DNA of 64,000 nt, taken from Stappia stellulata (GTDB taxonomy: Bacteria > Pseudomonadota > Alphaproteobacteria > Rhizobiales > Stappiaceae). The stretch covers positions 124,001 through 188,000 of the forward strand of contig NZ_JAIVMF010000002.1 in assembly GCF_020176715.1 (NCBI RefSeq), read 5' to 3'. A model generated the notes under the pieces. That model was not told where the DNA came from. It did no database searches and saw only the letters and a list, made by a program, of their open reading frames with translations. The position numbers and the translations under genes are program-made. Positions 10,001 through 16,597 of the stretch are shown here, one piece after another. Numbering within the stretch: position 1 is the first letter of the stretch; every line of letters starts with the position of its first letter.

Positions 10001-10218
10001 GACGCGGCCGCTGGCTTCGCGAGGTCAACGGCGCGCTGCGGCGGGAGGACACGAAGACCGTCTTCCCGCTCGCGCTCAATGTCGAAATCGATCCGCAAGG
10101 CTGGATCGTTGAGGTAACCTGTTCCACACAACTCCTGGGCGCATCGCGGGCCGAGGCCATTCTCGATGACGTGGTGGGCGCGCTGACCTCGGTGCAGGCC
10201 ACCCGTCGCAGCGCCTGA
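4009..10218 (+). CDS. Two-module non-ribosomal peptide synthetase, A-T-C-A-T-C
   Basis: About 2069 residues (start 4009 or 4015; the 5' end overlaps the methyltransferase). Domains in order: adenylation 1 (about 20-510; FTSGSTGRPKG near 169, YRTGDLGR, NAHGKIDR); carrier 1 with phosphopantetheine Ser551 in GATSL; condensation 1 with an intact HHxxxDG motif at His736-His737 to Asp741-Gly742; adenylation 2 (FTSGSTG near 1199, VYGPTEC, NKIDR); carrier 2 with Ser1605 in GGNSL; and a final condensation-like domain (about 1665-2069). There is no thioesterase or reductase domain. Adenylation 1 has Ala215 where the alpha-amino-binding Asp normally sits, whereas adenylation 2 keeps it (Asp1245). The last condensation domain reads SHNIMVSG (1785-1792) in place of HHxxxDG. 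The protein would load a starter that may lack an alpha-amino group, join it to an amino acid, and release by an unusual route. Confidence 0.93.
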   Translation: MRMRDGLQVSPRNPACGPVQAVERRSLAAALDTTLALHGAGIALVDAGGARSYADLRRAGHAVAAYLHDKGIAPGDRIALVGGRSAALVAAQIGCLFAGAVPVPLDPAHPRDRLRMLHEEARPRLTLATDPGVDPVEGTIQALEPFALPAVDGEQWLSDDPDIPAVVYFTSGSTGRPKGVLTAQDGILNEATWTARAFALEPGTRTGWTASSAFAVSRWEVWSALLAGAEIHVAADADLADGPAFARWLERTGVAVTFLATARAGMLRRADFTHRCRLRLLIVGGDVLRAVPEVPETCALINAFGITEASSVRSVEPLTQGAAPDGAIGFPIANTAFYVVRADGRLAGPGETGEIHVGGTGLAIGYLDRPEATAERFVRPAFSGGARVYRTGDLGRIDPETGRIFLSGRAENDAKFGGERISVEEIEQAVAGLLRRPDLCVVDRGVEARPRLVAWLAETAWTLPEAALRRALREKLPVAACPDVYATAPGLPLNAHGKIDRTAIAAWPLPDWSGTRALTDAEARVGRLWQEITGLAPRGPEDRFFATGATSLDAMRLLGGIARMVGVWLELGDLFADDRLCFIAERIGAAGRLETTVFEGAEEGSQLPALPEQVGIWFAEQGSQGHPRYNEAFLFSFDAALGREQVAGAVRAVLASCDALALTMRESAGALRIVPADPLRVEEALAALAVDDGTFDPDAVAATLMADPFDLDTGPLFRARLVAAPDGRSVLVLVLHHAICDGWSLAVLAREFAHRLAAGDAADASAPPAFRAWIARRQAASRDAEADEAGHGAAFGADGCYAGFESGMEQAPAPFCDNPDGRLVVETLPLAADDRARIVAFARAQTTTLFRIGLLAFATLLCRLGDRDRSLVGAFVSARREAADFETVGLMTQTAVLPLRIDEEATVAANLAGTGPALAAGIDASRAGIARLATAFAERGMDVAAVATFSHEQDPDLSGAGLVAASHRPSPFAKFPLSVTLMEDAQGALRLVGEAAVPAAELRLFLKRLRRVLDWMCCSPELALADCPVLLDGEAERVFAAGAGAVRPQPPFLTVSHGIEADLSARADAPGLVRDERTLSAGEVLTLVGGAEALMRAHDVGPGDRVAVLSGPSIVCVVAMLAIWRRGAAFVPIDPAAPEALIRQIAGVAEPRLIVAADGASWPADGSVLALDTETLDRHARPLSGPSLADPDGIAWIYFTSGSTGVPKGVAVAHRAARNHSLLAEFVSDIRPEDRVLQFASPSFDAYIEEVVYAWTHGAALVIRDDAMMGSPARFFDRIREQGVTILDLPTAWFHFIAAGLDTNEARAALRPVHTVIFSGEAARPDAVDAWRAAVAPSCRLVNVYGPTECTISCTYGDLRDPDRPVSVGVAAPNTYCRILDRRRRPLPFGTYGELCFGGLCLAEGYVGAPERTAERFVPDPYGEAGSRLYVTGDRAMLLADGTIHVSGRQDEMVKIRSQRLELGDVEVVARRHSGLADAAAFLPGTEPFADHLLMAIVPRDPEVFDPKAFRAHIARYLPAVAVPQRLLVLDRIPLTTANKIDRRSLRALAAKQARDAADAATLASSDADPEGGSTQGWILARFRAALGDAGLPADADFFLGGGNSLLAMRLLGEIGRRFGAGLLYSEFRAHPTPKRLAALVEARGPTRPVRDPAAVPVATDSAPPLPIQAAKLKVMVEQGDGGAWNQPYVAAFDDGIDADRLQAALERLAIEHFPLSAVWDGDAGLWRRGKGWPAHVRRAVRDQAEAQVAIAEESWRPFDVTREPLFRVVQVDLPDGASWLAFVSHNIMVSGQANDYFTAVMETASGDADMVRPRETDFPHLVAWRAGWERDRRAAARRTWIDRCAAVRDWPVYEAAEVNPVDHRVAILPEGAEAGFVEAMRAAGVTVAAGLARILQDLPEARAGLLGVLVDGREAAGFGGVFAPMAATLPLVVDAGRRGDLAAIQHGLDTAIDGYPFTLSMLEEGLRESGRLTERERAAFVTLSVEQPMAVPVIGGRRGRWLREVNGALRREDTKTVFPLALNVEIDPQGWIVEVTCSTQLLGASRAEAILDDVVGALTSVQATRRSA

Positions 10219-10251
10219 GGATCGTCGAACACGAAAGAGGGGGAGCAAGCC

Positions 10252-11316
10252 ATGTGGACTGCGACATACGAGCCTTTTGTGGTTTCGCTTGAGGACGCCG
10301 GCACCCGCATCCGGCCGGTCGCGGCCGAGGCCGCACAGCCCATGCTGAATTTCCCGGTCCTGCGGCCCCGTTACCTGCCGCCGGACACAAGGATGACCGA
10401 GGCGCTTTTGCGTGTCGAGGCGCCGCCGACGGAGGATGACGCCGTCGAGCGCGGTGCCCGCCCGCCCGACTGGACGAGCGCCAACACCTGTTCCTACCTG
10501 ATGCGGTTTGCAGGGGCGAGGCGGCGCTTCCGCCTGAAGCAGTTTTTCTATGACTGGGCGCCGCCGGCCTGCGACCATCCGCCATTGTGGGCCGGCGCCG
10601 TCCGGCCCGTGCCCTCGGTTCCGCCCTATGTGACCTGGATCGGCACGGACTTCATGGAGCGGGCCGGGGCCACGTCGCGCATCAACCGGACCTCGGTGGA
10701 GATGTCGATCGCCGAGGGCGCCTATACGGACGAGGAGATCGCCGCGATCTTCAGCGGTCTCGAGCCGGTCGACGGGCAGGCCGCCCGCGTGCTGGAGTCC
10801 CAGTCCTTCGCGAAGCTGACCTATTGGTCGCGCCACGACCTGCCGGTCGTCAACGTGCCCTACGGTCTGTTCCGCTTCGGCCGCAGCGACGACGCCGAGC
10901 GAAGCGCCTGGGCGAGCGGTGCGCTCGAGACGCCTGGCATTCGCCAGCCCCGGCTCGATCCGGCATCGGGTTTCGCGCTCGACAGCACCGGCCTGTTCGG
11001 CGACGCGGAAACCCGCGAGGTGGAACTGATTTTCACCGCACCGCCTGGACGGGGCCGCGAGGTCCGCTTCATCCTGCAGGCCGGCGACAGGGGGCGCATC
11101 GCCTGGCCGCCCGTTGCTTCCTCCCACCCTGCCAATGGCGAGACGACAACCCTGAACGGGGCGGAGGCGCATATCCGCTTTATCGACGAGGCGGTCGGCC
11201 CCTGGGCCGCGGTCTTTGAGCGCGCCGGCACCCGCGCCCTCGTCATGACGTCGTCCGCGCATGGCCATGACAGGGCATGGTTCATGGATCTTCTCGCCAA
11301 GACAGATTGGAGCTGA
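10252..11316 (+). CDS. Unrecognised protein of the NRPS operon, 354 aa
   Basis: I do not recognise a family. The sequence has no signal peptide or membrane segment. It is rich in aromatic residues (FRLKQFFYDWAPP, VTWIGTDFMERAG) and looks like a soluble globular enzyme or binding protein. It starts 33 bp after the NRPS with a GAAAGAGGGGGAGCAAGCC-type RBS and is followed 1 bp later by the exporter, so it is part of the same transcript. It could be the missing release or tailoring enzyme, but nothing in the sequence proves that. Confidence 0.8.
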   Translation: MWTATYEPFVVSLEDAGTRIRPVAAEAAQPMLNFPVLRPRYLPPDTRMTEALLRVEAPPTEDDAVERGARPPDWTSANTCSYLMRFAGARRRFRLKQFFYDWAPPACDHPPLWAGAVRPVPSVPPYVTWIGTDFMERAGATSRINRTSVEMSIAEGAYTDEEIAAIFSGLEPVDGQAARVLESQSFAKLTYWSRHDLPVVNVPYGLFRFGRSDDAERSAWASGALETPGIRQPRLDPASGFALDSTGLFGDAETREVELIFTAPPGRGREVRFILQAGDRGRIAWPPVASSHPANGETTTLNGAEAHIRFIDEAVGPWAAVFERAGTRALVMTSSAHGHDRAWFMDLLAKTDWS

Positions 11317-11317
11317 T

Positions 11318-12541
11318 GTGACGGAGGATCAGATCGCGCGCCCGGCCCGGCTGGACTGGCGGACCCGCATCCTCCTCTATGGCTACGGTTTTTTCGACGG
11401 GCTGATCCTGATCTATCCGGTCTATCTGCTGTATTTCCGCGATCAGGGCCTGAGCGAGACGGAAATCGCCACGCTGTTGATGCTGTGGCCGATTTCCTCG
11501 CTGCTGTTCGAATTGCCATCGGGCTATCTCGCCGACCGCTTCTCCAAGAAGACCATTCTCGTGGTCGGGCATGTCGCCTATCTCGGCTGTTTCGCCGTCT
11601 GGCATGTCCTGCCCACCTTCACCGGCTTCGGGATCGGACTTGCCCTTTGGGGCATGCGCGGGGCGCTTTCCTCCGGGGCCTTCCGCTCCTTCCTTTATGA
11701 GGAGATGGAGGCGCGCGGCACCCGCAACGCATTCGTCCAGGTGCTCGGGCAGATCAATGCGCTGAAATGGACGGCCATGCTGGTGGCCTATTCGGTCGGC
11801 CCGGCGCTGATGACCTTCGGCTTTACCCTGGTTCTCGCCCTGACGGCCACCGCAGCCGTCATCGCGCTCGCCGCGCTTCTTCTCGTGGAGCGCAAGGCAT
11901 CGCCTGTTGCCGATGACGACACGGCAGGCTTCGGCGGGTTTTTCCGGGCCCTGAACAGCCATGTGCTGCGCGAGCCCTCCGTCTTGCGGGTGGTCCTTTT
12001 CGGCGGAGCGCTGCTCGGCACCGGGGCGGTCGATGAATATTGGCCGCTGCTCGGGACCGATCTCGGCGTTCCGGAAACGGCGCTCGGCCTGTTTCTCGGC
12101 GCCATCATGGGCGCGCAGGCGCTTGGCGATCTGCTGGCCCACCGCCTTGCCGCGCAGAGGCCTCTCTTCGTCGGCGCGGCGGTCGCCGGCGCGGGGGCCC
12201 TGCTTCTCTTCGGCGTCGCATTCGGAACCCTCTATGTGGCCCTGCCGGCGGTTGTCGTTTTCGCCATGCTCTATCAATGCGCGGTGACCGCGAATTCCGG
12301 TCTCTTGCACGACCGGGTCGAAGGGTCCGTTCGGGCAACCGCCGCATCGATCCTGGGGTTTGCCTCCAACATCATCTCCATCCTGCTGTTTTACGCGATC
12401 GGCCAGATCTCCGAGCGCGCCGGCGTGCCGCTCGCCATCGCCTGCGCCGGCGGGGTTTTCCTGATCATCGGCCTTGCCGGCATCCGTATGGAGCAGAAAG
12501 CCGGGCGCCTAGCGGGCGAGCGTGGCGGCAAGGACGCATAG
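11318..12541 (+). CDS. MFS transporter, probable product exporter
   Basis: The protein has 407 residues from GTG 11318, which directly follows the upstream stop (11316) with GGAG about 5 nt before. An in-frame ATG at 11261 would put 56 bp inside the previous gene and is unlikely. The protein has about 12 hydrophobic segments and an MFS loop 2-3 signature (SGYLADRFSKKTILVVG). As the last gene of the NRPS arm it most likely exports the product or gives self-protection. Its 3' end overlaps the convergent TRAP gene by 33 bp. Confidence 0.85.
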   Translation: MTEDQIARPARLDWRTRILLYGYGFFDGLILIYPVYLLYFRDQGLSETEIATLLMLWPISSLLFELPSGYLADRFSKKTILVVGHVAYLGCFAVWHVLPTFTGFGIGLALWGMRGALSSGAFRSFLYEEMEARGTRNAFVQVLGQINALKWTAMLVAYSVGPALMTFGFTLVLALTATAAVIALAALLLVERKASPVADDDTAGFGGFFRALNSHVLREPSVLRVVLFGGALLGTGAVDEYWPLLGTDLGVPETALGLFLGAIMGAQALGDLLAHRLAAQRPLFVGAAVAGAGALLLFGVAFGTLYVALPAVVVFAMLYQCAVTANSGLLHDRVEGSVRATAASILGFASNIISILLFYAIGQISERAGVPLAIACAGGVFLIIGLAGIRMEQKAGRLAGERGGKDA

Positions 12542-13783
12542 ACCGCCCAGAACCACGAGTTTGGCGGCGAGAAACGGCAGCACCGCGCGAATGATCGCGG
12601 GAAGCGTCATGCGATCCTTCATGACCCCGCTTGCCACGATCAGCAACAGGCCGAAGGGCGGGGTGATCAGGCCGATTTCCATGCACAGCAGGATCACCAG
12701 ACAGGCCTGGAGCGGGGAAACGCCCGCCGTCGTCAGGACCGGCAGGACGAGCGGCACGAGGATCAGCGCCATGCTCACGCCGTCGACGAAGCAACCGAGA
12801 AGGATTGCGGCAAGGGCGCAGGCGAGAAGAAGGGCGAGCGGCGCCCCGGCGAGCACCTGCAGCATGTCGCGCACGCCTTGCGCGATGCCGAGAAAGACAA
12901 GAACCTGGGAAAAGATGCCGGCCGCGGCGATGACGAGAAGCAGGCCGGCTCCCTCGGTTGCGGCGCGTGTCGCCGCGCGCAAGATGGCCTGGCGGTCGAG
13001 TTCGCCCGATGCGCCGAGAAGCAGAACCGTGGTCAGGAGCCCGAGGGCGGCGGCTTCCGTCGGGGTGGCAATTCCAAAACCGATGCCGGCGACCATGACG
13101 GCAAAGATCGCCCCGGCGCGCAGCACGTGGGGGAGGAGCGGGGCCGGGGTGTCCGGTGGTGCATCGCTTTTACCGGGGATCGCGGGTTCGGTGAAGCGGA
13201 TCACCGTCGCATGGGCAAGGGCGAGGCAGGCGCCCAGCGGCAGGATGGCGATCAGCATCGCGCCGACGTCGACCTGGGCGATGGAGGCAACGAGCACGGC
13301 GAGTGCCGACGGCGGAACGAAGATGGCGATGCCGCCGCTGGCGAGTGCGGCGCCGGTGAGCGGGCCGGGATCGGTGCGGCCCGCGTCCGTTGCCGGCTTC
13401 AGAGTGTTGAGGATGAGGGCGGCGGCGGCGAGAGAGGAGCCGGAGACGGCGGAGAGCAGCACGCCGCTGCCAAGTGCGACGAAGCCCTGGCGGTTTCCGG
13501 CCGCTCCGAGCCGGCCGCGGACGGCGTCGATGGCCCGGGCGCCGGCGCCGCTTTCGACCAGCAGATGGCCGATCATGAGAAAGAGCGGGATCGGCAGCAG
13601 CACGAAGCGCGATAGGCCTTCCACCAGCGAGCGCGACAGCAATGTCACGCCGACCGTGCCCGGAAAGACAAAAAGCGCGGCACCGAACACCACCGCCAGA
13701 AAGGCGAAGAACACCGGCACGCCGGCAAGGATCAGTCCGATCTGGCAGGCAAGGATCAGGGCGAGGGGAACGAGCCAATCCAA
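12509..13783 (-). CDS. TRAP transporter large permease (DctM type)
   Basis: The protein has 424 residues and is a very hydrophobic DctM-type subunit with about 12 membrane segments. Typical strings are PVFFAFLAVVFGAALF near the N-terminus, AVSGSSLAAAAL and LGCFVDGVSMALILVPLVLPV. It is the sodium-coupled channel subunit of a tripartite ATP-independent importer, and follows its small permease by 6 bp. The substrate is unknown. It may serve the 36.6-41.3 kb operon, because the two promoters share a sequence element. Confidence 0.92.
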   Translation of the reverse strand: MDWLVPLALILACQIGLILAGVPVFFAFLAVVFGAALFVFPGTVGVTLLSRSLVEGLSRFVLLPIPLFLMIGHLLVESGAGARAIDAVRGRLGAAGNRQGFVALGSGVLLSAVSGSSLAAAALILNTLKPATDAGRTDPGPLTGAALASGGIAIFVPPSALAVLVASIAQVDVGAMLIAILPLGACLALAHATVIRFTEPAIPGKSDAPPDTPAPLLPHVLRAGAIFAVMVAGIGFGIATPTEAAALGLLTTVLLLGASGELDRQAILRAATRAATEGAGLLLVIAAAGIFSQVLVFLGIAQGVRDMLQVLAGAPLALLLACALAAILLGCFVDGVSMALILVPLVLPVLTTAGVSPLQACLVILLCMEIGLITPPFGLLLIVASGVMKDRMTLPAIIRAVLPFLAAKLVVLGGLCVLAATLAR

Positions 13784-13789
13784 GGCCGG

Positions 13790-14227
13790 TCAGGCCCGGT
13801 TTCGGGCAAGGGCGGCGAGGCCGGCAACCCCGAACGCGAGTGCGGCTGCCGCCCAGACCGGAGCTTCCGGCACGTCGAGACCCTGGCGAAAATGGGCGTC
13901 CTCGTGCCAGGCGTCGCGCGCGAGGCCGGCATAGCGGAGGCTGAGCGCGAGGCAGAGCCCGGCGGTGAGCGCCGCGATCGCGCGGGTCCGCAGCGGAGAT
14001 GCGCTGCCGCCCCATTGCAGCGCGATATGTCCGCCCGCCCGCGACAGGCCGGGCAGGGCGGCGAGCACCGAGGCGAGCAGCAGATATTCGATCCGCTCCA
14101 GTCCGATGACCACCGACAGTCCCAGATGGCGAAGCGCGAAATCGGCCAGGATCGCGGCAATGATCGCGAGCAGAAGGCCGGCGGAGAGAACGGTGGAGAT
14201 GCGGACGAGCGATGTGAGCAGACGCAT
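13790..14227 (-). CDS. TRAP transporter small permease (DctQ type)
   Basis: The protein has 145 residues and four predicted membrane helices. IEYLLLASVLAALPGLSRAGGHI matches the usual DctQ helix 2 region. It sits between DctP (9 bp) and DctM (6 bp) genes and bridges the binding protein to the large permease in the inner membrane. Confidence 0.88.
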   Translation of the reverse strand: MRLLTSLVRISTVLSAGLLLAIIAAILADFALRHLGLSVVIGLERIEYLLLASVLAALPGLSRAGGHIALQWGGSASPLRTRAIAALTAGLCLALSLRYAGLARDAWHEDAHFRQGLDVPEAPVWAAAALAFGVAGLAALARNRA

Positions 14228-14236
14228 GCCTCTGCC

Positions 14237-15274
14237 TCACTCGCCGGCAAGTGCCCGCAGCCGCGCGACGATCTCGGGGCTTCGGGCGGCAAGATCGGCC
14301 CAATAGGCGGATTCCGCCCGCGCCACGAGATCGGCGCCGAGATCGATCGTGGCGATGCCGGCCTCGTCCTGTTTGTCGAGTTCCTGGCGGGTCGTCTCCG
14401 CCATCCGTTCGCTCGCCCGGGGCTCGAACTGCTGCACCGCGCGTTCGAGCGCCTGGCGATCCGCCTGCGCAAGGTCGTTCCAGATGCGCGCGTTCATCAC
14501 GATGGCGATGGCCGTCTTGTAGAAGCCGGGCTCCACCCGGTGGCGCACGAAGGCATCCCAGCCGAAGGTGGTGACGTCCCACGCCGGCCAGCCGAACCCG
14601 TCGACGGCGCCGGCGCTCAGGGCCGCGTGGAGCTCGCCCGGCGGCAGGGTGAGGGTGGTCGCCCCGAGGCTTTCGTAGAAAGCGTCATAGACCGGGGTCA
14701 CCCGCAGGCGAAGGCCGGAGAAATCGAGCGTTTCGACGGGATCGACCAGATAGGTAAAAAACGGAACGGTGTCGCCATAAACCCCCAGGAGCTTCAGTCC
14801 GGCCTTTTCGTGCACCTCCTCGAGGATCTCCCATGCGGGAGTGGCGCGCATCTCGTGATAGCGACCGGGCAGAAGCTGCAGGGCTTCTGCTTCCACCGCC
14901 AGGTCGCGATAGTAGTTGACCGGGAGAACGCCGATCTCGACCGCGCCAAGGGCGACCGCCCGGCCGAGCTCGAATGGCGGCACGGCCTCGGGCCCGCCGA
15001 TCACCGTGATCCGGGGACCGGTCTCCCCGGCCGATGCATTGATCCCGGCCACCAGATCCTGGAACGGGGCGATGAAGGCGGATCCCGGCGGCAGGAAGGT
15101 CACGGCCTTGAGCGGGGAGGCCGTCTCGGCCCGGACCGCGCCCGGCAATGTGATCGACAGTGCGACCGTCACGGCACCTGAGAGGGCGACCGACAGAACA
15201 AATGGGGCGGCAAGGGCGAGGCTGCCGGTCGTCATGACCCGGACCCAGCCTCGGACGAGCGAACGCAGGGACAT
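14237..15274 (-). CDS. TRAP transporter periplasmic substrate-binding protein (DctP type)
   Basis: The protein has 345 residues, with a long hydrophobic export signal ending around PGAVRAETA (about residue 50). An internal Met15 start would give a more usual signal length. The mature part has the DctP fold: FSGLRLRVTPVYDAFYESLGA and LSAGAVDGFGWPAWDV, with the FGWPAWDV segment near the ligand pocket. It is the first gene of the minus-strand TRAP operon, with a palindromic operator about 30 bp upstream. The substrate is not deducible; the family takes organic and amino acids. Confidence 0.9.
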   Translation of the reverse strand: MSLRSLVRGWVRVMTTGSLALAAPFVLSVALSGAVTVALSITLPGAVRAETASPLKAVTFLPPGSAFIAPFQDLVAGINASAGETGPRITVIGGPEAVPPFELGRAVALGAVEIGVLPVNYYRDLAVEAEALQLLPGRYHEMRATPAWEILEEVHEKAGLKLLGVYGDTVPFFTYLVDPVETLDFSGLRLRVTPVYDAFYESLGATTLTLPPGELHAALSAGAVDGFGWPAWDVTTFGWDAFVRHRVEPGFYKTAIAIVMNARIWNDLAQADRQALERAVQQFEPRASERMAETTRQELDKQDEAGIATIDLGADLVARAESAYWADLAARSPEIVARLRALAGE

Positions 15275-15303
15275 CGGGCAACCTCACAGGTGGGATCTCG
15301 CAG

Positions 15304-15330
15304 AAATTGTAGGATCCAGATAATACAATT
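15304..15330 (-). promoter_or_regulatory. Palindromic operator upstream of the TRAP operon
   Basis: AATTGTA (15305-15311), N12, TACAATT (15324-15330) is a perfect 7-bp inverted repeat. The form TTGTA...TACAA resembles GntR/FadR-subfamily half-sites. The 13-mer at 15304-15316 recurs exactly, in reverse complement, at 41365-41377 upstream of the dioxygenase operon. No adjacent regulator gene was found. Confidence 0.6.
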
Positions 15331-15579
15331 CCTGACGCAGCGTCAAGAACTTGCAACCGGTCGGCGTCAGGCCGTTGCCGGGCGGCGCCGACGCCCCGCG
15401 GGACGACCGTCGCGAAGGGCCGTGCCGCCTGCCACGCCGCAGCCAGCTTGCGGGGCGCTGCCTGAGTCAGGTCTGGCGCCGGCCTGCGTCCGCGTTGTCC
15501 CGAATGCCCCTCGCGATCTCGACGGTCACGGTGACCGGGTGAACGGTTGCGTTCCTCCCCGATTTTGGCCCTCCAGATG

Positions 15580-15603
15580 TTGACCCTCCAGTTGCTGGAA
15601 GTG
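15580..15603 (+). promoter_or_regulatory. CueR/MerR-type promoter dyad upstream of DUF305 gene
   Basis: TTGACC (15580-15585) overlaps the dyad ACCCTCC-N7-GGAAGTG (15583-15603). This is close to the CueR consensus ACCTTCC-N7-GGAAGGT, with the dyad placed as in MerR-type promoters with long spacers. Two more such sites occur at 17375 and 18829. Confidence 0.7.
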
Positions 15604-15727
15604 TTTGCGTGCCGCGACCTCGGCGGTTCGCCGCCGCCGTCCCGTCCAGCGGGTCTGCCTCGCCAAACGCGGAACTCAGACACCGAAGTCCCGTTTGCAA
15701 TCCACAAGGTGCCACCAGGAGGGAACC

Positions 15728-16588
15728 ATGAATTACGGTCGCTTTTTTGCAATGATCGCCACATCGACGGTGGTGATGTTCGGGCTGATGTATCTGAACA
15801 CCTATCTCGTCGGCCACGCGTTCTGGTCTGAGACCCGCGCCTATATGGCACTGGTCATGGGGGCGACGATGGCGATCATCATGCTCGCCTACATGCTGTC
15901 GATGTATACGGACCGGCGTTTGAACATCGCGATCTTCACGGGGTCTGTGGTGGTCTTCGCTGTCGCGCTGTGGCTCGTCCGCAGCCAGATAACCGTCGGG
16001 GACCGCAGCTACATGAGCGCGATGATCCCGCATCACTCCATCGCGATCATGACCTCAAGCCGCGCCGATATCCGCGATGCGCGTGTTCGCACCCTGGCCG
16101 ATGACATCATTTACGCCCAGGACAAGGAGATTGCCGAGATGCGGTATCTCATCGCGGATATCGACGCCAATGGCCGAAAGACCTTCGCAGGCGAGCGCGA
16201 ACCGGCCTCGCTCGTCACTGCCGAGGAGGCGCTTGCCAGCGAGAGCGTATCGACGGTGGATCCGGAATTCCTGAGCGATGCGGAAATCGCCGCAGCCTTT
16301 CCCGACGGCAACATCGCCTGCCGCTTCACCTACACCGAGGACAGCCCTCCCGTGCTGGTCGTCGCGGAGAACACCGAGGGACCGGCCGCACTCGTCAAGA
16401 TCAGCGGGGATCTCGTCCGTCTGTCCGGTGGCGACGCTGCCGGGACGAGCGGTGCCGGTTTCGAGGCCGGGCCGCTTGCCGCCACGCTCCGCCCGACCGG
16501 AGACGGAGGCCTGTTCGACTTGGTCGTAAGTGCGGGGTCGGAGTACCGGGCCGGGTTCCGGGGCCAGTATGTCTGCGCGGGCCAATAG
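15728..16588 (+). CDS. DUF305 membrane protein with C-terminal extension
   Basis: The protein has 286 residues from ATG 15728 (RBS AGGAGGG); the longer in-frame start is rejected. There are three N-terminal membrane helices (about 7-30, 37-59, 65-84), then a DUF305 core with the signature MSAMIPHHSIAIM and a helix AQDKEIAEM. A beta-rich tail of about 120 residues carries two Cys (IACRF and QYVCAGQ) that could form a disulfide. DUF305 proteins occur in metal and copper contexts. It forms an operon with the glutaredoxin-MauE gene (9-bp gap) under a CueR-like promoter, so a role in copper handling in the envelope is likely. Confidence 0.85.
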   Translation: MNYGRFFAMIATSTVVMFGLMYLNTYLVGHAFWSETRAYMALVMGATMAIIMLAYMLSMYTDRRLNIAIFTGSVVVFAVALWLVRSQITVGDRSYMSAMIPHHSIAIMTSSRADIRDARVRTLADDIIYAQDKEIAEMRYLIADIDANGRKTFAGEREPASLVTAEEALASESVSTVDPEFLSDAEIAAAFPDGNIACRFTYTEDSPPVLVVAENTEGPAALVKISGDLVRLSGGDAAGTSGAGFEAGPLAATLRPTGDGGLFDLVVSAGSEYRAGFRGQYVCAGQ

Positions 16589-16597
16589 GAGAGCACC

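Larger units (their letters stand above)
15275..15727. other. Intergenic region, 453 bp
   Basis: No convincing gene lies here. The left end carries the TRAP-operon palindrome (15304-15330) and the right end a CueR-like promoter dyad (15580-15603) for the DUF305 gene. The middle, about 15350-15560, is GC-rich and I see nothing in it with codon structure or a good RBS; it could be eroded coding DNA. Confidence 0.6.

Noticed and set aside
7558-11268. Minus-strand open frame of 1236 codons opposite the NRPS
   Set aside because: It is antisense to a clear multidomain NRPS and the next gene. Its composition (Arg/Gly/Asp-rich, no domains) is that of a high-GC shadow frame.
12522-13934. Plus-strand open frame of 470 codons over the TRAP permease
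   Set aside because: Ala/Arg/Ser/Thr-rich shadow frame; the minus strand carries the DctM helices.
15350-15560. Short ORFs in the GC-rich intergenic stretch
   Set aside because: They lack an RBS and family resemblance, and look like random frames in high-GC DNA.
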